A stretch of 64,000 bases of DNA, from positions 1-64,000 of the forward strand of contig NZ_JADUCM010000030.1 of assembly GCF_016009175.1 (NCBI RefSeq), in the 5' to 3' direction. The notes under the pieces were generated by a model. It saw nothing but the letters and a program-made list of their open reading frames with translations. It was not told the DNA's origin and ran no database searches. The position numbers were made by a program, and so were the translations under genes. Shown piece after piece: positions 32,353 through 41,465 of this stretch (position 1 is the first letter of the stretch; every line of letters begins with the position of its first letter). Source of the DNA: Pseudomonas alkylphenolica (GTDB lineage Bacteria > Pseudomonadota > Gammaproteobacteria > Pseudomonadales > Pseudomonadaceae).

Positions 32353-34800
32353 TCAACGCACTTTGCCCGCCTCGGATAACAATTGCGCTTTTTCGAAGGC
32401 ATCCACATCGATCACCTTGCGCCGCGCCTGTTCGGCGAGCTGCAGCCGCTGACCTTCACCTGGCTCCAGCACGCCAGCCTCCACAGCCGCCTCGATCACC
32501 GACTGCCCCGGTGCCGCTCGCACCTTGCCGTCCTTGATTGCCTGATGCAGCGACTTGTGCAGCGGTACGGTTTCGTCCAGCAGATCGCTGGCCTGCTGCA
32601 AGGCAGCCACCGGATCGCCATCAGCCTGCGGCCGGTAGCAGCCAGCCAACAGCTCTTCCAGCGCCGGGTCGCCCTTGCTTCGGCCAATCAGCGCGGCCAC
32701 TTCGGCATCCAGCGCGTCGCTCGGCCCGGTGTGACGGCGACCGAAGGGGAACACCAGCACGCGCAAGGCGCAGCCGATGAAGCGGTTGGGGAAGTTGTCG
32801 AGCAAGCGGTCCAGCGCCTGTTCGGCTTTGCCCAGGCTTTCTTCCATGGCCCAGCGCAGCAGCGGTTGCATGTGCTGCGGTGAGCCCAGGTCGTGGTAGC
32901 GCTTGAGCGCGGCGCTGGAGAGGTACAGGTGGCTGAGCACGTCACCCAGGCGTGCACTCAGGCGCTCGCGGCGCTTGAGCGCACCACCGAGCAGCATCAT
33001 CGACAGATCGGCCAGCAGCGCAAAGGCGGCCGCCTGGCGGTTGAGGGCACGGAAATAGCCCTGGCTGAGGGCATCGCCCGGCACGCGCTCGAAGTGGCCA
33101 AGGCCCAGCCCCAGCACAAAGGTGCTGGCCGCATTGCCGACGGCGAACATGATGTGCTTCATCAACAGCTCATCGAACTCATTGAGCGCCAGCTGCTGGT
33201 CTTCCCGCCCGGCCAGGGCCATCTCCTTGAGCACGAACGGATGGCAGCGGATCGCGCCCTGGCCGAAGATCATCAGGTTGCGCGAAAGGATGTTGGCACC
33301 CTCGACGGTGATGAAAATCGGTGCGCCCTGCCAGCTGCGCGCCAGGTAGTTGTTTGGGCCCATGATGATGCCCTTGCCGCCGTGAACGTCCATCGCATGC
33401 TGAATGCACTCGCGGCCACGCTCGGTGAGGTGGTATTTGAGGATCGCCGACAGCACCGAGGGTTTCTCGCCCAGGTCCACCGCCTTGGCGGTGAGCAGGC
33501 GAGCACTGTCCATCAGCCACGCGTTGCCGCCGATGCGTGCGAGCGCTTCCTGGATACCTTCGAAGGCGGCGAGCGGCACGTTGAACTGTTCGCGGATACG
33601 CGCGTACTGGCCGGTGACCAGACTGGTGTACTTGGCCGCGCCGGTGCCGACAGCGGGCAGGGAGATAGAACGGCCTACCGACAGGCAGTTCATCAGCATC
33701 ATCCAGCCCTTGCCGAGCATGTCCTGGCCGCCGATCAGGAACTCCAGCGGCACGAACACGTCCTTGCCACTGTTGGGGCCGTTCATGAACGCGGCGCCCA
33801 GGGGCAGGTGGCGCTTGCCGATCTCCACGCCCGGCGTGTCGGTGGGGATCAGCGCCAGGCTGATACCCAGTTCTTCTTCCTCGCCCAGCAAGTGCTCGGG
33901 GTCGTAAGCCTTGAACGCCAGGCCGAGCAGGGTCGCGACCGGGCCAAGGGTGATGTAGCGCTTTTCCCAGTTCAGGCGCAGGCCGAGCACTTCTTCGCCT
34001 TGCCATTGGCCTTTGCAGATCACCCCGGTATCGGGCATGGCCCCGGCATCGGAACCGGCCAGGGGGCCGGTGAGGGCAAAACAGGGGATCTCGTCGCCGC
34101 GCGCCAGGCGTGGCAGGTAGTGATTACGCTGCTCGTCCGTGCCGTAGTGCAGCAGCAGTTCCGCCGGGCCGAGAGAGTTGGGCACCATCACCGTGGACGC
34201 CAGGTCGCCGCTGCGGGTTGCGAGCTTCATCGCCACCTGTGAGTGGGCATAGGCCGAGAAGCCTTTGCCGCCGTACTCCTTGGGAATGATCAAGGCGAAG
34301 AAGCCTTCGGCCTTTATGTGCTCCCAGGCAGCGGGGGGCAGGTCGAGGTCCTGGCCGATCTGCCAATCGCTGACCATGGCACAGAGTGTTTCGGTGGGGC
34401 CGTCGATGAAGGCCTGTTCTTCTTCAGTAAGTTCAGGCTTGGCGTAACCCAGCAGGGTGTCCCAGTCGGGGCGGCCGCTGAACAGCTCACCGTCCCACCA
34501 CACGGTGCCGGCATCGATCGCTTCGCGTTCGGTTTGTGACATGGGCGGCAAGGTGCGTTTGAACCAACCGAACAGCGGGCCACTGAAGACCCTGCGCCGC
34601 AGCTCTGGCAGCAGCAACAGTGCAGCCTTGGCCGCCAGCACCAGCCAGAAAATTGTCAGCAACCAGCCAGGGGCGCGACTGAAAATGCCCATCAGCAGGA
34701 CATACACCGCGATGATGCCCAGCATCGGCAAGGCGGCGATGCGTCGATGGGCCAGGTAGGCCGTACCGATCACCAGAACCACTAACCACAACAGCAACAT
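32353..34800 (-). CDS. fadE: Acyl-CoA dehydrogenase FadE
   Basis: 815 residues, matching the FadE length. It catalyses the first, FAD-dependent step of fatty-acid beta-oxidation at the membrane. There are three N-terminal membrane segments (about 1-18, 24-42, 48-68), then the acyl-CoA dehydrogenase fold with LATRSGDLASTVMVPNSLG, CFALTGPLAGSDAG, YITLGPVATLLGLA, HGGKGIIMGPNNYLARSW and IFITVEGANILSRN. Two ATGs are possible (34806, 34800); GGAGG ends seven bases before 34800 but only one to two bases before 34806, so 34800 is preferred. Confidence 0.95.
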   Translation of the reverse strand: MLLLWLVVLVIGTAYLAHRRIAALPMLGIIAVYVLLMGIFSRAPGWLLTIFWLVLAAKAALLLLPELRRRVFSGPLFGWFKRTLPPMSQTEREAIDAGTVWWDGELFSGRPDWDTLLGYAKPELTEEEQAFIDGPTETLCAMVSDWQIGQDLDLPPAAWEHIKAEGFFALIIPKEYGGKGFSAYAHSQVAMKLATRSGDLASTVMVPNSLGPAELLLHYGTDEQRNHYLPRLARGDEIPCFALTGPLAGSDAGAMPDTGVICKGQWQGEEVLGLRLNWEKRYITLGPVATLLGLAFKAYDPEHLLGEEEELGISLALIPTDTPGVEIGKRHLPLGAAFMNGPNSGKDVFVPLEFLIGGQDMLGKGWMMLMNCLSVGRSISLPAVGTGAAKYTSLVTGQYARIREQFNVPLAAFEGIQEALARIGGNAWLMDSARLLTAKAVDLGEKPSVLSAILKYHLTERGRECIQHAMDVHGGKGIIMGPNNYLARSWQGAPIFITVEGANILSRNLMIFGQGAIRCHPFVLKEMALAGREDQQLALNEFDELLMKHIMFAVGNAASTFVLGLGLGHFERVPGDALSQGYFRALNRQAAAFALLADLSMMLLGGALKRRERLSARLGDVLSHLYLSSAALKRYHDLGSPQHMQPLLRWAMEESLGKAEQALDRLLDNFPNRFIGCALRVLVFPFGRRHTGPSDALDAEVAALIGRSKGDPALEELLAGCYRPQADGDPVAALQQASDLLDETVPLHKSLHQAIKDGKVRAAPGQSVIEAAVEAGVLEPGEGQRLQLAEQARRKVIDVDAFEKAQLLSEAGKVR

Positions 34801-34982
34801 ATTCATTCCTCCGTGAAACAGCGGGGCGTTGTGCAAACCATAGAGCTTAGTCGGCCTGCAATGATCAGCCTGTCTGAACAGTGACAGGCTGTGCGGCGTG
34901 GAGTTCGTCTTGAGGTGTATGCGATTGTCAGCACGGTGGCCTGGAGTAGACTGGGCGCCCAAACATTCATCAGGACGACGTC

Positions 34983-35606
34983 ATGCTCAAGATCTGGGGC
35001 CGGAAGAATTCGACCAATGTCAGAAAAGCGCTGTGGTGCGCGCAGGAGTTGGGGCTAGAGTATGAGTCGATCGATGCCGGTGGGGCCTTTGGGCTGGTCA
35101 ACGAGCCTGAATACCGGGCGTTGAACCCCAACGGCCTGGTGCCGATGATCGAAGACGACGGCCTGGTGCTCTGGGAGTCGAATGCCATCGTGCGCTACCT
35201 GTGCGCGCAGTACGGCAAGGATTCGCACTGGTACCTCAGCGATCCGCGCAAACGTGCCGAAGCGGACAAGTGGATGGACTGGACAACTTCGTCCTTCGCT
35301 GCGCCGTTTCGCCCCTTGTTCTGGGGCCTGCTGCGTACTCCGCCGGAACAGCAGGACTGGGTGGCGATCAATGCCGCGCACAAAACCTGCGCGCAGTTGC
35401 TGTCGATTGCCGACCAGGCGCTGGCTACGCGGCCGTACCTTTCCGGCAAGCACCTGGGTATGGGGGACATTCCCTTGGGTTGCTTCGCCTATGCCTGGTT
35501 CGAAATGCCCATAGAGCGCCCGGAGATGCGCCATTTACGCGCTTGGTACGAGCGCCTGCAGGAGCGCGAGGCGTATCAGGTGGCAGTTATGACCGCACTG
35601 ACCTGA
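34983..35606 (+). CDS. Glutathione S-transferase family protein
   Basis: 207 residues. The N-terminal thioredoxin-like domain (about 1-78) has KIWGRKNSTNVRKALWCAQELGL with a catalytic serine in the S-x-N context, NPNGLVPMIEDDGLVLWESNAIVRYL (cis-proline and the glutathione-binding ES motif), followed by an all-helical domain. It conjugates or reduces with glutathione; the substrate is not predictable. It is divergent from fadE and upstream of the ABC exporter genes. Confidence 0.92.
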   Translation: MLKIWGRKNSTNVRKALWCAQELGLEYESIDAGGAFGLVNEPEYRALNPNGLVPMIEDDGLVLWESNAIVRYLCAQYGKDSHWYLSDPRKRAEADKWMDWTTSSFAAPFRPLFWGLLRTPPEQQDWVAINAAHKTCAQLLSIADQALATRPYLSGKHLGMGDIPLGCFAYAWFEMPIERPEMRHLRAWYERLQEREAYQVAVMTALT

Positions 35607-35743
35607 GTTTTCGGTCAACCTGATAGTTATTATCGATACACATGACTGTACTTGTATGGCCGGGGCAAGCACCATGGTCATATTCGCTGCGGCTGGCCTG
35701 TCCGGCCGCGTCCTGAACCTTCCATTCTGGTGCATGACCCGCT

Positions 35744-36676
35744 ATGAGTTCTGCTCTGTCCATAAGGCAGCTAACCAAAACCTACGGCAACGGTTTCCAG
35801 GCCCTCAAGGGTATCGACCTGGATGTCGCCGAAGGTGACTTCTTCGCCTTGCTCGGCCCCAACGGTGCCGGCAAGTCGACCACCATCGGCATCCTCTCGA
35901 CCCTGGTCAACAAGACCAGTGGCACGGTGAGCATTTTCGGCAACGACCTCGATCGTCAGCCGGCCGCGCTCAAGCGCAGCATCGGTGTGGTGCCGCAGGA
36001 GTTCAACTTCAACCAGTTCGAAAAGACCTTCGACATCGTCGTTACCCAGGCTGGCTACTACGGTATCCCGGCCAAGGTGGCCAAGGAGCGCGCCGAGAAG
36101 TACCTGACCCAGCTCGGCCTGTGGGACAAGCGCGATGTGCCGTCGCGTTCGCTCTCGGGTGGCATGAAGCGTCGCCTGATGATCGCCCGGGCGCTGATCC
36201 ACGAGCCGCGCCTGCTGATCCTCGATGAGCCGACGGCAGGTGTGGACATCGAACTGCGCCGCTCGATGTGGAGCTTTCTCACCGAGCTGAACGAGCAGGG
36301 CATCACCATCATCCTCACCACCCATTACCTGGAAGAAGCCGAACAGCTGTGCCGCCACATTGGCATCATCGACCATGGCACCATTGTCGAGAACACCAGC
36401 ATGCGCGCGCTGCTCAGTACGCTGCACGTTGAAACCTTCCTGCTCGACCTCAAACAGGAGCTGGCGCAGGCGCCGACGCTGCTCGGCTATCCCTGCAAAC
36501 TGATCAGCCCGCATACCCTGGAAGTACAAGTCGACAAGGAGGCCGGCGTCACCGCGTTGTTCGGCCAATTGGCCCTGCAGAACATCGAAGTGCAAAGCCT
36601 GCGCAACAAGAGCAATCGTCTCGAGGAGCTGTTTGTGTCCCTGGTGGAGAAAAACCTGGCGAAGGTGGCGATATGA
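35744..36676 (+). CDS. ABC-2 exporter ATP-binding protein
   Basis: 310 residues. Walker A is GPNGAGKST, followed by the Q-loop VVPQEFNFN, the signature LSGGMKRR, Walker B LLILDEPTAGVD and the H-loop TTHYLEEAE. The C-terminal region (about 225-310) is the usual DrrA/YadG-like tail. It is an ATPase of an ABC-2 exporter resembling E. coli YadGH; the substrate is unknown. It overlaps the permease gene by four bases. A GATA-N5-TATC palindrome lies at 35622-35634 in the upstream gap. Confidence 0.92.
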   Translation: MSSALSIRQLTKTYGNGFQALKGIDLDVAEGDFFALLGPNGAGKSTTIGILSTLVNKTSGTVSIFGNDLDRQPAALKRSIGVVPQEFNFNQFEKTFDIVVTQAGYYGIPAKVAKERAEKYLTQLGLWDKRDVPSRSLSGGMKRRLMIARALIHEPRLLILDEPTAGVDIELRRSMWSFLTELNEQGITIILTTHYLEEAEQLCRHIGIIDHGTIVENTSMRALLSTLHVETFLLDLKQELAQAPTLLGYPCKLISPHTLEVQVDKEAGVTALFGQLALQNIEVQSLRNKSNRLEELFVSLVEKNLAKVAI

Positions 36677-37452
36677 GTTCGGAACTGCGCGCCAACCTGG
36701 TCGCCCTCAATACCATCGTTTATCGCGAAGTACGCCGCTTTACCCGGATCTGGCCACAGACGTTGCTGCCGCCAGCGATCACCATGGTCTTGTACTTCGT
36801 GATCTTCGGTAACCTGATTGGCCGGCAGATTGGCGACATGGGCGGCTTCACCTACATGGAGTACATCGTGCCGGGGCTGATCATGATGTCGGTGATCACC
36901 AACTCCTACGGCAACGTGGTCTCGAGTTTCTTCGGCAGCAAGTTCCAGCGCTCGATCGAAGAACTGATGGTATCGCCGGTATCACCGCATACCATCCTGA
37001 TCGGCTACACCCTGGGCGGTGTGTTGCGCGGGCTGGCAGTGGGGGTGATCGTCACGATCCTGTCGCTGTTCTTTACCCACCTGCAGGTGCATCACCTGGG
37101 CGTGACCATTCTGGTGGTGCTGCTGACGGCGACGATTTTCTCGTTGCTGGGCTTCATCAACGCGGTGTTTGCGCGCAACTTCGACGACATCTCGATCATC
37201 CCGACCTTCGTGTTGACGCCGCTGACCTACCTGGGCGGGGTGTTCTACTCGATCAACCTGCTGCCGCCGTTCTGGCAGACCGTGTCGCTGGCCAACCCGG
37301 TGCTGCACATGGTCAACTCGTTCCGTTACGGCATCCTCGGGGTCTCCGACATCCGTATCGGCGTCGCCATCACTTTCATGCTGGTGGCCACGGCGGTGCT
37401 GTACTTGGGTTGCGTGCGCCTACTGGTCAGTGGGCGTGGAATGCGTACCTGA
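36673..37452 (+). CDS. ABC-2 type permease
   Basis: 259 residues with six membrane segments, the ABC2_membrane family (YadH-like). It begins with a cytoplasmic N-terminus, YREVRRFTRIWPQTLLPPAITM, then FTYMEYIVPGLIMMSVI, FGSKFQRSIEELMVSPVSP and LTPLTYLGGVFYSINLLPPFWQ. It pairs with the preceding ATPase. The 3' end overlaps the convergent DUF2062 gene by 33 bp. Confidence 0.92.
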   Translation: MSSELRANLVALNTIVYREVRRFTRIWPQTLLPPAITMVLYFVIFGNLIGRQIGDMGGFTYMEYIVPGLIMMSVITNSYGNVVSSFFGSKFQRSIEELMVSPVSPHTILIGYTLGGVLRGLAVGVIVTILSLFFTHLQVHHLGVTILVVLLTATIFSLLGFINAVFARNFDDISIIPTFVLTPLTYLGGVFYSINLLPPFWQTVSLANPVLHMVNSFRYGILGVSDIRIGVAITFMLVATAVLYLGCVRLLVSGRGMRT

Positions 37453-37962
37453 CACCTTCTGTTTGCGCCGGCGCCATTGCCGGCCTACCCACCAGCGCCA
37501 GTAGAGCATGGTCAGGCAGTAGGCCAGGGCGCCCAGCAGCACGCCGCACACCACCGAACCCAGCAGGAAGGGTTGCCAGAGCGTCGACAGCTCGCCGGTG
37601 ATCCATTCGAAGGTCAGCTCCTCGGGCAAGGTGCGCGGCGGTACCTGCATCAGCCAGGCGCCCATCTGGTAGGTGCAATAGAACACCGGCGGCATGGTGA
37701 ACGGGTTGGTCAGCCACACCAGGCTGACGGCAATCGGCATGTTGCCGCGCACCAGTACCGCCAGGCTTGCAGCCAGCAGCATCTGCATCGGAATCGGAAT
37801 GAACGCCGCAAACAGGCCGACCGCCATCGCCCGTGCAACCGAGTGGCGGTTGAGGTGCCAGAGGTTCGGGTCATGCAAAAGCCGGCCGAGAAAGCGTAAG
37901 GATTTATGTTCCCTGATGCTGGTCGGGTCGGGCATGTAGCGTTTGAAGAGACGACGCGGCAT
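37420..37962 (-). CDS. DUF2062 membrane protein
   Basis: 180 residues. The conserved N-terminus PRRLFKRYMPDPTSIREHKSLRFLGRLLHDPNLWHLNRHSVARAMAVGLF is split around a first hydrophobic segment, with three membrane segments in all (about 60-85, 95-115, 135-160) and a basic tail. DUF2062 proteins are uncharacterised. It is divergent from comEC (143 bp between the starts). ATG 37962 gives the family N-terminus. Confidence 0.85.
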   Translation of the reverse strand: MPRRLFKRYMPDPTSIREHKSLRFLGRLLHDPNLWHLNRHSVARAMAVGLFAAFIPIPMQMLLAASLAVLVRGNMPIAVSLVWLTNPFTMPPVFYCTYQMGAWLMQVPPRTLPEELTFEWITGELSTLWQPFLLGSVVCGVLLGALAYCLTMLYWRWWVGRQWRRRKQKVSGTHSTPTDQ

Positions 37963-38105
37963 GTAGGCTCTCGACTGGGTGAAGGGGGCAAGTATGCACG
38001 GAATCCAAAAGCCTCCCATTACAGACTTTGTGACAATTATTGAGCAAGTTTCCCGGCGCACTGAACTAAGCCTCAGAGGGTGAATTTCTTCTGGAGCTTC
38101 AAACC

Positions 38106-40331
38106 ATGCGCACAGGGATGTTGGCGCTGGCACTGGGCCTGTTGTGCCTGAGTGTTCTTACGGCTTTGCCATCGGTCGGATGGCTCGTCGTGGCTGCGGT
38201 TATCGGACTGTTTTGCCTGCCCTGGCGGCGCACGCGCCTGCCGGGGCTGTTCTTGCTGGGTGTCAGTTGGGCCTGCCTGTCGGCGCATCAGGCACTGGAT
38301 GATCGTCTCGCGCCCTCACTCGACGGGCGTACGCTGTGGCTGGAGGGCAGGGTGGTCGGTTTGCCTGCGCAAAGCGGTCGTTCCGTGCGCTTCGAACTCG
38401 ATGGCGCGCAGTCACGCCGTGCACAATTGCCACAGCGACTGCTGCTGAGCTGGTTCAACGGGCCCGAGGTCAACAGCGGCGAGCGTTGGCGGCTGGCCGT
38501 CACCCTCAAGCGCCCCCACGGGCTGCTCAACCCGCATGGCCCGGACCGTGAGGCGGCGTTGTTGGCCCGCAGGATCGGTGCGACCGGCACCATCAAGGCC
38601 GGGGAGCGGCTGGCGCCGGCTGAGGGCGCCTGGCGTGACGGTGTTCGCCAGCGCTTGCTGACGATCGATGCGCAAGGCCGCGAGCCGGAGTTGCTGGCCC
38701 TGGTGCTGGGTGATGGGTCAGGGCTGGCCCGTGAGAGCTGGCAAACACTGCAGGCTACCGGCACGGTGCATTTGCTGGTGATCTCCGGGCAGCATGTCGG
38801 GCTGCTGGCCGGCCTGGTGTATGGGTTGATTGCCGGGTTGGCGCGCCTGGGCGCCTGGCCACGCGCGTTGCCCTGGCTACCGTGGGCCTGTGGCTGTGCC
38901 TTTGCGGCGGCGCTTGGTTACGGCTTGTTGGCGGGCTTTCAGGTGCCGGTGCAGCGTGCCTGCGTGATGTTGGCGGTGGTACTGCTCTGGCGCTTGCGTT
39001 TCCGTCACCTGGGCGTAGGCCTGCCGCTGTTGCTGGCGCTCAATGCGGTGTTGCTGTGGGAACCGCTGGCGAGCCTGTTGCCGGGGTTCTGGTTGTCGTT
39101 CGCTGCAGTGGCGGTATTGCTGTTCACGTTCAGCGGTCGTTTGGGCGCCTGGCGCGCCTGGCAGGCCTGGGGGCGGGCGCAGTGGTTGATTGCCCTGGGC
39201 TTGTTGCCGGTGCTGATGGCGCTGGGATTGCCGGTGAGCCTTACTGCGCCGCTGGCCAATCTGTTTGCGGTGCCCTGGATCAGCCTTGCGGTGCTGCCAC
39301 TGGCGCTGCTGGGAACGGTGTTGTTGCCCCTGCCGATGCTCGGTGCGCCATTGCTCTGGCTGGCAGGAGAGCTGCTTGACGGCTTGTTTCGCCTGCTCGG
39401 GCTGCTTGCCGACTGGCAACCGGCCTGGGTACCACAACCGCTGCCTTGGACGCTCTGGGGCTTGCTGTGTGTCGGCGTGCTGTTGCTGTTGTTGCCACGG
39501 GGATTGCCCATGCGGGTGCTGGGCTGGCCGTTGCTGTTGCTGGCCGTCATTGCGCCGCGAGAGCGGGTGCCGTACGGCCAGGTTGAGGTCTGGCAGCTGG
39601 ATGTCGGGCAAGGGCTGGCATTCGTGCTGCGTACCCGTGAACACACGCTCCTGTATGACGCAGGGCCGGCAATGGGCGACCATGACCTGGGCGAGCGGGT
39701 CGTGTTGCCAACCCTGTACAAGTTGGGCATTCGCCAGGTTGATCTGATGCTGCTAAGCCATGCCGACGCCGATCATGCAGGCGGGGCGTTGGCGATTACC
39801 CGCGGCATGCCGGTGCGCGCGGTACAGGCGGGCGAGGCGGCGAAGCTTCCAGTTGCCTTGCAGGCGCAAGCCTGTAGCAGCGGCCATCGCTGGCAGTGGG
39901 ATGGTGTGAGCTTCTCGCTGTGGCAATGGCCAGGCGCGCGTGACAGCAACCAGGACTCCTGTGTGCTGCTGGTCGAGGCAAACGGTGAGCGGTTGCTGCT
40001 CACTGGCGACCTCGATGCCGCAGGCGAACGGGCCTGGGTCCGCGACTGGCAGGCTACCCGGGTCGATTGGCTGCAAGCCCCGCACCATGGCAGCCGCACC
40101 TCGTCCAGCCAGGCCCTGCTGACCGCCACGGCGCCGCGCGGGGTATTGATTTCCCGGGGGCGCCACAACGCCTTTGGTCACCCTCATGCCGAGGTCATGC
40201 AGCGCTACCGGACCAGTGGCTTTGTGGTCTTCGACAGCGCCGTACACGGCGCATTGCGCCTGCAACTGGGGACGTTCGGCGAGCCACAGGGGTTGCGCAG
40301 CCAGCGGCGCTTCTGGCGTGAGCCGGTTTGA
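38106..40331 (+). CDS. comEC: ComEC/Rec2 DNA uptake channel
   Basis: 741 residues, full length. It is the inner-membrane channel for single-stranded DNA in natural transformation. The N-terminal membrane helices and ComEC OB-like DUF4131 region are followed by the competence domain with LLVISGQHVGLLAGLVYG (about 222-240) and multiple helices to about 490. The C-terminal metallo-beta-lactamase domain begins EVWQLDVGQGLAFVL and has LLSHADADHAGG and APHHGSRTSS. No frameshift is visible, so the gene appears intact. Confidence 0.95.
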   Translation: MRTGMLALALGLLCLSVLTALPSVGWLVVAAVIGLFCLPWRRTRLPGLFLLGVSWACLSAHQALDDRLAPSLDGRTLWLEGRVVGLPAQSGRSVRFELDGAQSRRAQLPQRLLLSWFNGPEVNSGERWRLAVTLKRPHGLLNPHGPDREAALLARRIGATGTIKAGERLAPAEGAWRDGVRQRLLTIDAQGREPELLALVLGDGSGLARESWQTLQATGTVHLLVISGQHVGLLAGLVYGLIAGLARLGAWPRALPWLPWACGCAFAAALGYGLLAGFQVPVQRACVMLAVVLLWRLRFRHLGVGLPLLLALNAVLLWEPLASLLPGFWLSFAAVAVLLFTFSGRLGAWRAWQAWGRAQWLIALGLLPVLMALGLPVSLTAPLANLFAVPWISLAVLPLALLGTVLLPLPMLGAPLLWLAGELLDGLFRLLGLLADWQPAWVPQPLPWTLWGLLCVGVLLLLLPRGLPMRVLGWPLLLLAVIAPRERVPYGQVEVWQLDVGQGLAFVLRTREHTLLYDAGPAMGDHDLGERVVLPTLYKLGIRQVDLMLLSHADADHAGGALAITRGMPVRAVQAGEAAKLPVALQAQACSSGHRWQWDGVSFSLWQWPGARDSNQDSCVLLVEANGERLLLTGDLDAAGERAWVRDWQATRVDWLQAPHHGSRTSSSQALLTATAPRGVLISRGRHNAFGHPHAEVMQRYRTSGFVVFDSAVHGALRLQLGTFGEPQGLRSQRRFWREPV

Positions 40332-40401
40332 CGACCTTCGGCAGATGAGCGTGCATGGGGCATATGGTAGAGTGGCGGACTTTTTCTAGGGGATGCTAAC
40401 T

Positions 40402-41037
40402 GTGTGGGAATTGGTCAAGTCCGGTGGTTGGATGATGCTGCCGATCATTCTGAGTTCCATCGCCGCCATGGCTATCGTCGCCGAGCGTCTCTGGACCTTG
40501 CGCGCCAGCCGTGTTACCCCTCCGCACCTGCTTGGCCAGGTGTGGATGTGGATCAAAGACAAGCAGCTCACCAGTGACAAGCTCAAGGCTTTGCGCGCCG
40601 ATTCGCCGCTGGGCGAGATCCTGGCCGCAGGCCTGGCCAACTCCCGTCATGGTCGCGAGATCATGAAAGAGTGCATCGAAGAGGCGGCCGCCCGCGTCAT
40701 CCATGAGCTGGAACGCTATATAAATGCGCTGGGCACCATTGCCGCCATGGCCCCGCTGCTCGGTTTGCTCGGTACCGTGCTGGGCATGATCGATATTTTC
40801 AGCGCGTTCATGGGCACCGGCATGACGACCAATGCCGCCGTGCTCGCCGGGGGTATCTCCAAGGCGCTGATCACCACCGCTGCGGGCCTGATGGTGGGTA
40901 TTCCGTCGGTGTTCTTCCACCGCTTTCTGCAGCGTCGTATCGACGAACTGGTAGTGGGCATGGAGCAAGAGGCGATCAAACTGGTTGAAGTGGTCCAGGG
41001 CGATCGTGATGTCGACCTGGCCGGGGGCAAGGCGTGA
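40402..41037 (+). CDS. ExbB/TolQ/MotA-family proton-channel protein
   Basis: 211 residues from GTG 40402. A start at ATG 40393 is also in frame, but AGGGG at 40388-40392 abuts it and is nine bases from the GTG, so the GTG is preferred. There are three membrane segments (about 9-29, 109-130, 150-170) with the conserved LGTIAAMAPLLGLLGTVLGMIDIF and AGGISKALITTAAGLMVGIPSV. With the downstream ExbD-like protein it would form a proton-driven motor complex. No TonB or receptor gene is adjacent; the position just before lpxK is conserved in pseudomonads. Confidence 0.88.
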   Translation: MWELVKSGGWMMLPIILSSIAAMAIVAERLWTLRASRVTPPHLLGQVWMWIKDKQLTSDKLKALRADSPLGEILAAGLANSRHGREIMKECIEEAAARVIHELERYINALGTIAAMAPLLGLLGTVLGMIDIFSAFMGTGMTTNAAVLAGGISKALITTAAGLMVGIPSVFFHRFLQRRIDELVVGMEQEAIKLVEVVQGDRDVDLAGGKA

Positions 41038-41465
41038 AATTCCGACGCAAGCAACGGGAAAACGTTGATATCAACCTGGCGTCGCTGATTGACGTGGTGT
41101 TCATTCTGCTGCTGTTTTTCGTGGTGACCACCACCTTCACCCGCGAGACCCAGTTGCGCGTAGAGTTGCCGGAGTCTGTCAGCGGCGCACCGGCGCCCGA
41201 TAACGAAGCCAAGCAGCTCGACATCACCATCAGTGCCGATGGCGTTTACTCGGTCAACAATCACCTGCTGCCCAAGAGCGATCTGGCGACCCTGATCGAA
41301 GCCCTGCAGAAAGAATCTGCCGGTGACACCAAACTGCCGTTGTCGATCAGTGCCGACGGCAAGACCCCGCACCAGGCGGTGGTGACTGCCATGGATGCAG
41401 CCGGCAAGCTCGGTTTCAGCCACTTGCGCATGACCACGGTCGAGGCGGCGCAGGGGACGCCTTGA
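41034..41465 (+). CDS. ExbD/TolR-family protein
   Basis: 143 residues, GTG start overlapping the upstream stop (GTGA). One N-terminal membrane helix carries the proton-path aspartate in INLASLIDVVFILLLFFVV, and a periplasmic domain follows (about 40-143). It is the partner of the preceding ExbB-like protein. Translational coupling to both neighbours suggests a role tied to envelope biogenesis, though that is inference. Confidence 0.9.
   Translation: MKFRRKQRENVDINLASLIDVVFILLLFFVVTTTFTRETQLRVELPESVSGAPAPDNEAKQLDITISADGVYSVNNHLLPKSDLATLIEALQKESAGDTKLPLSISADGKTPHQAVVTAMDAAGKLGFSHLRMTTVEAAQGTP

Noticed and set aside
35622..35640. GATA-N5-TATC palindrome upstream of the ABC exporter as a Fur box
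   Set aside because: It matches only part of the Fur consensus, and the genes have no iron link; noted only in the ATPase entry.
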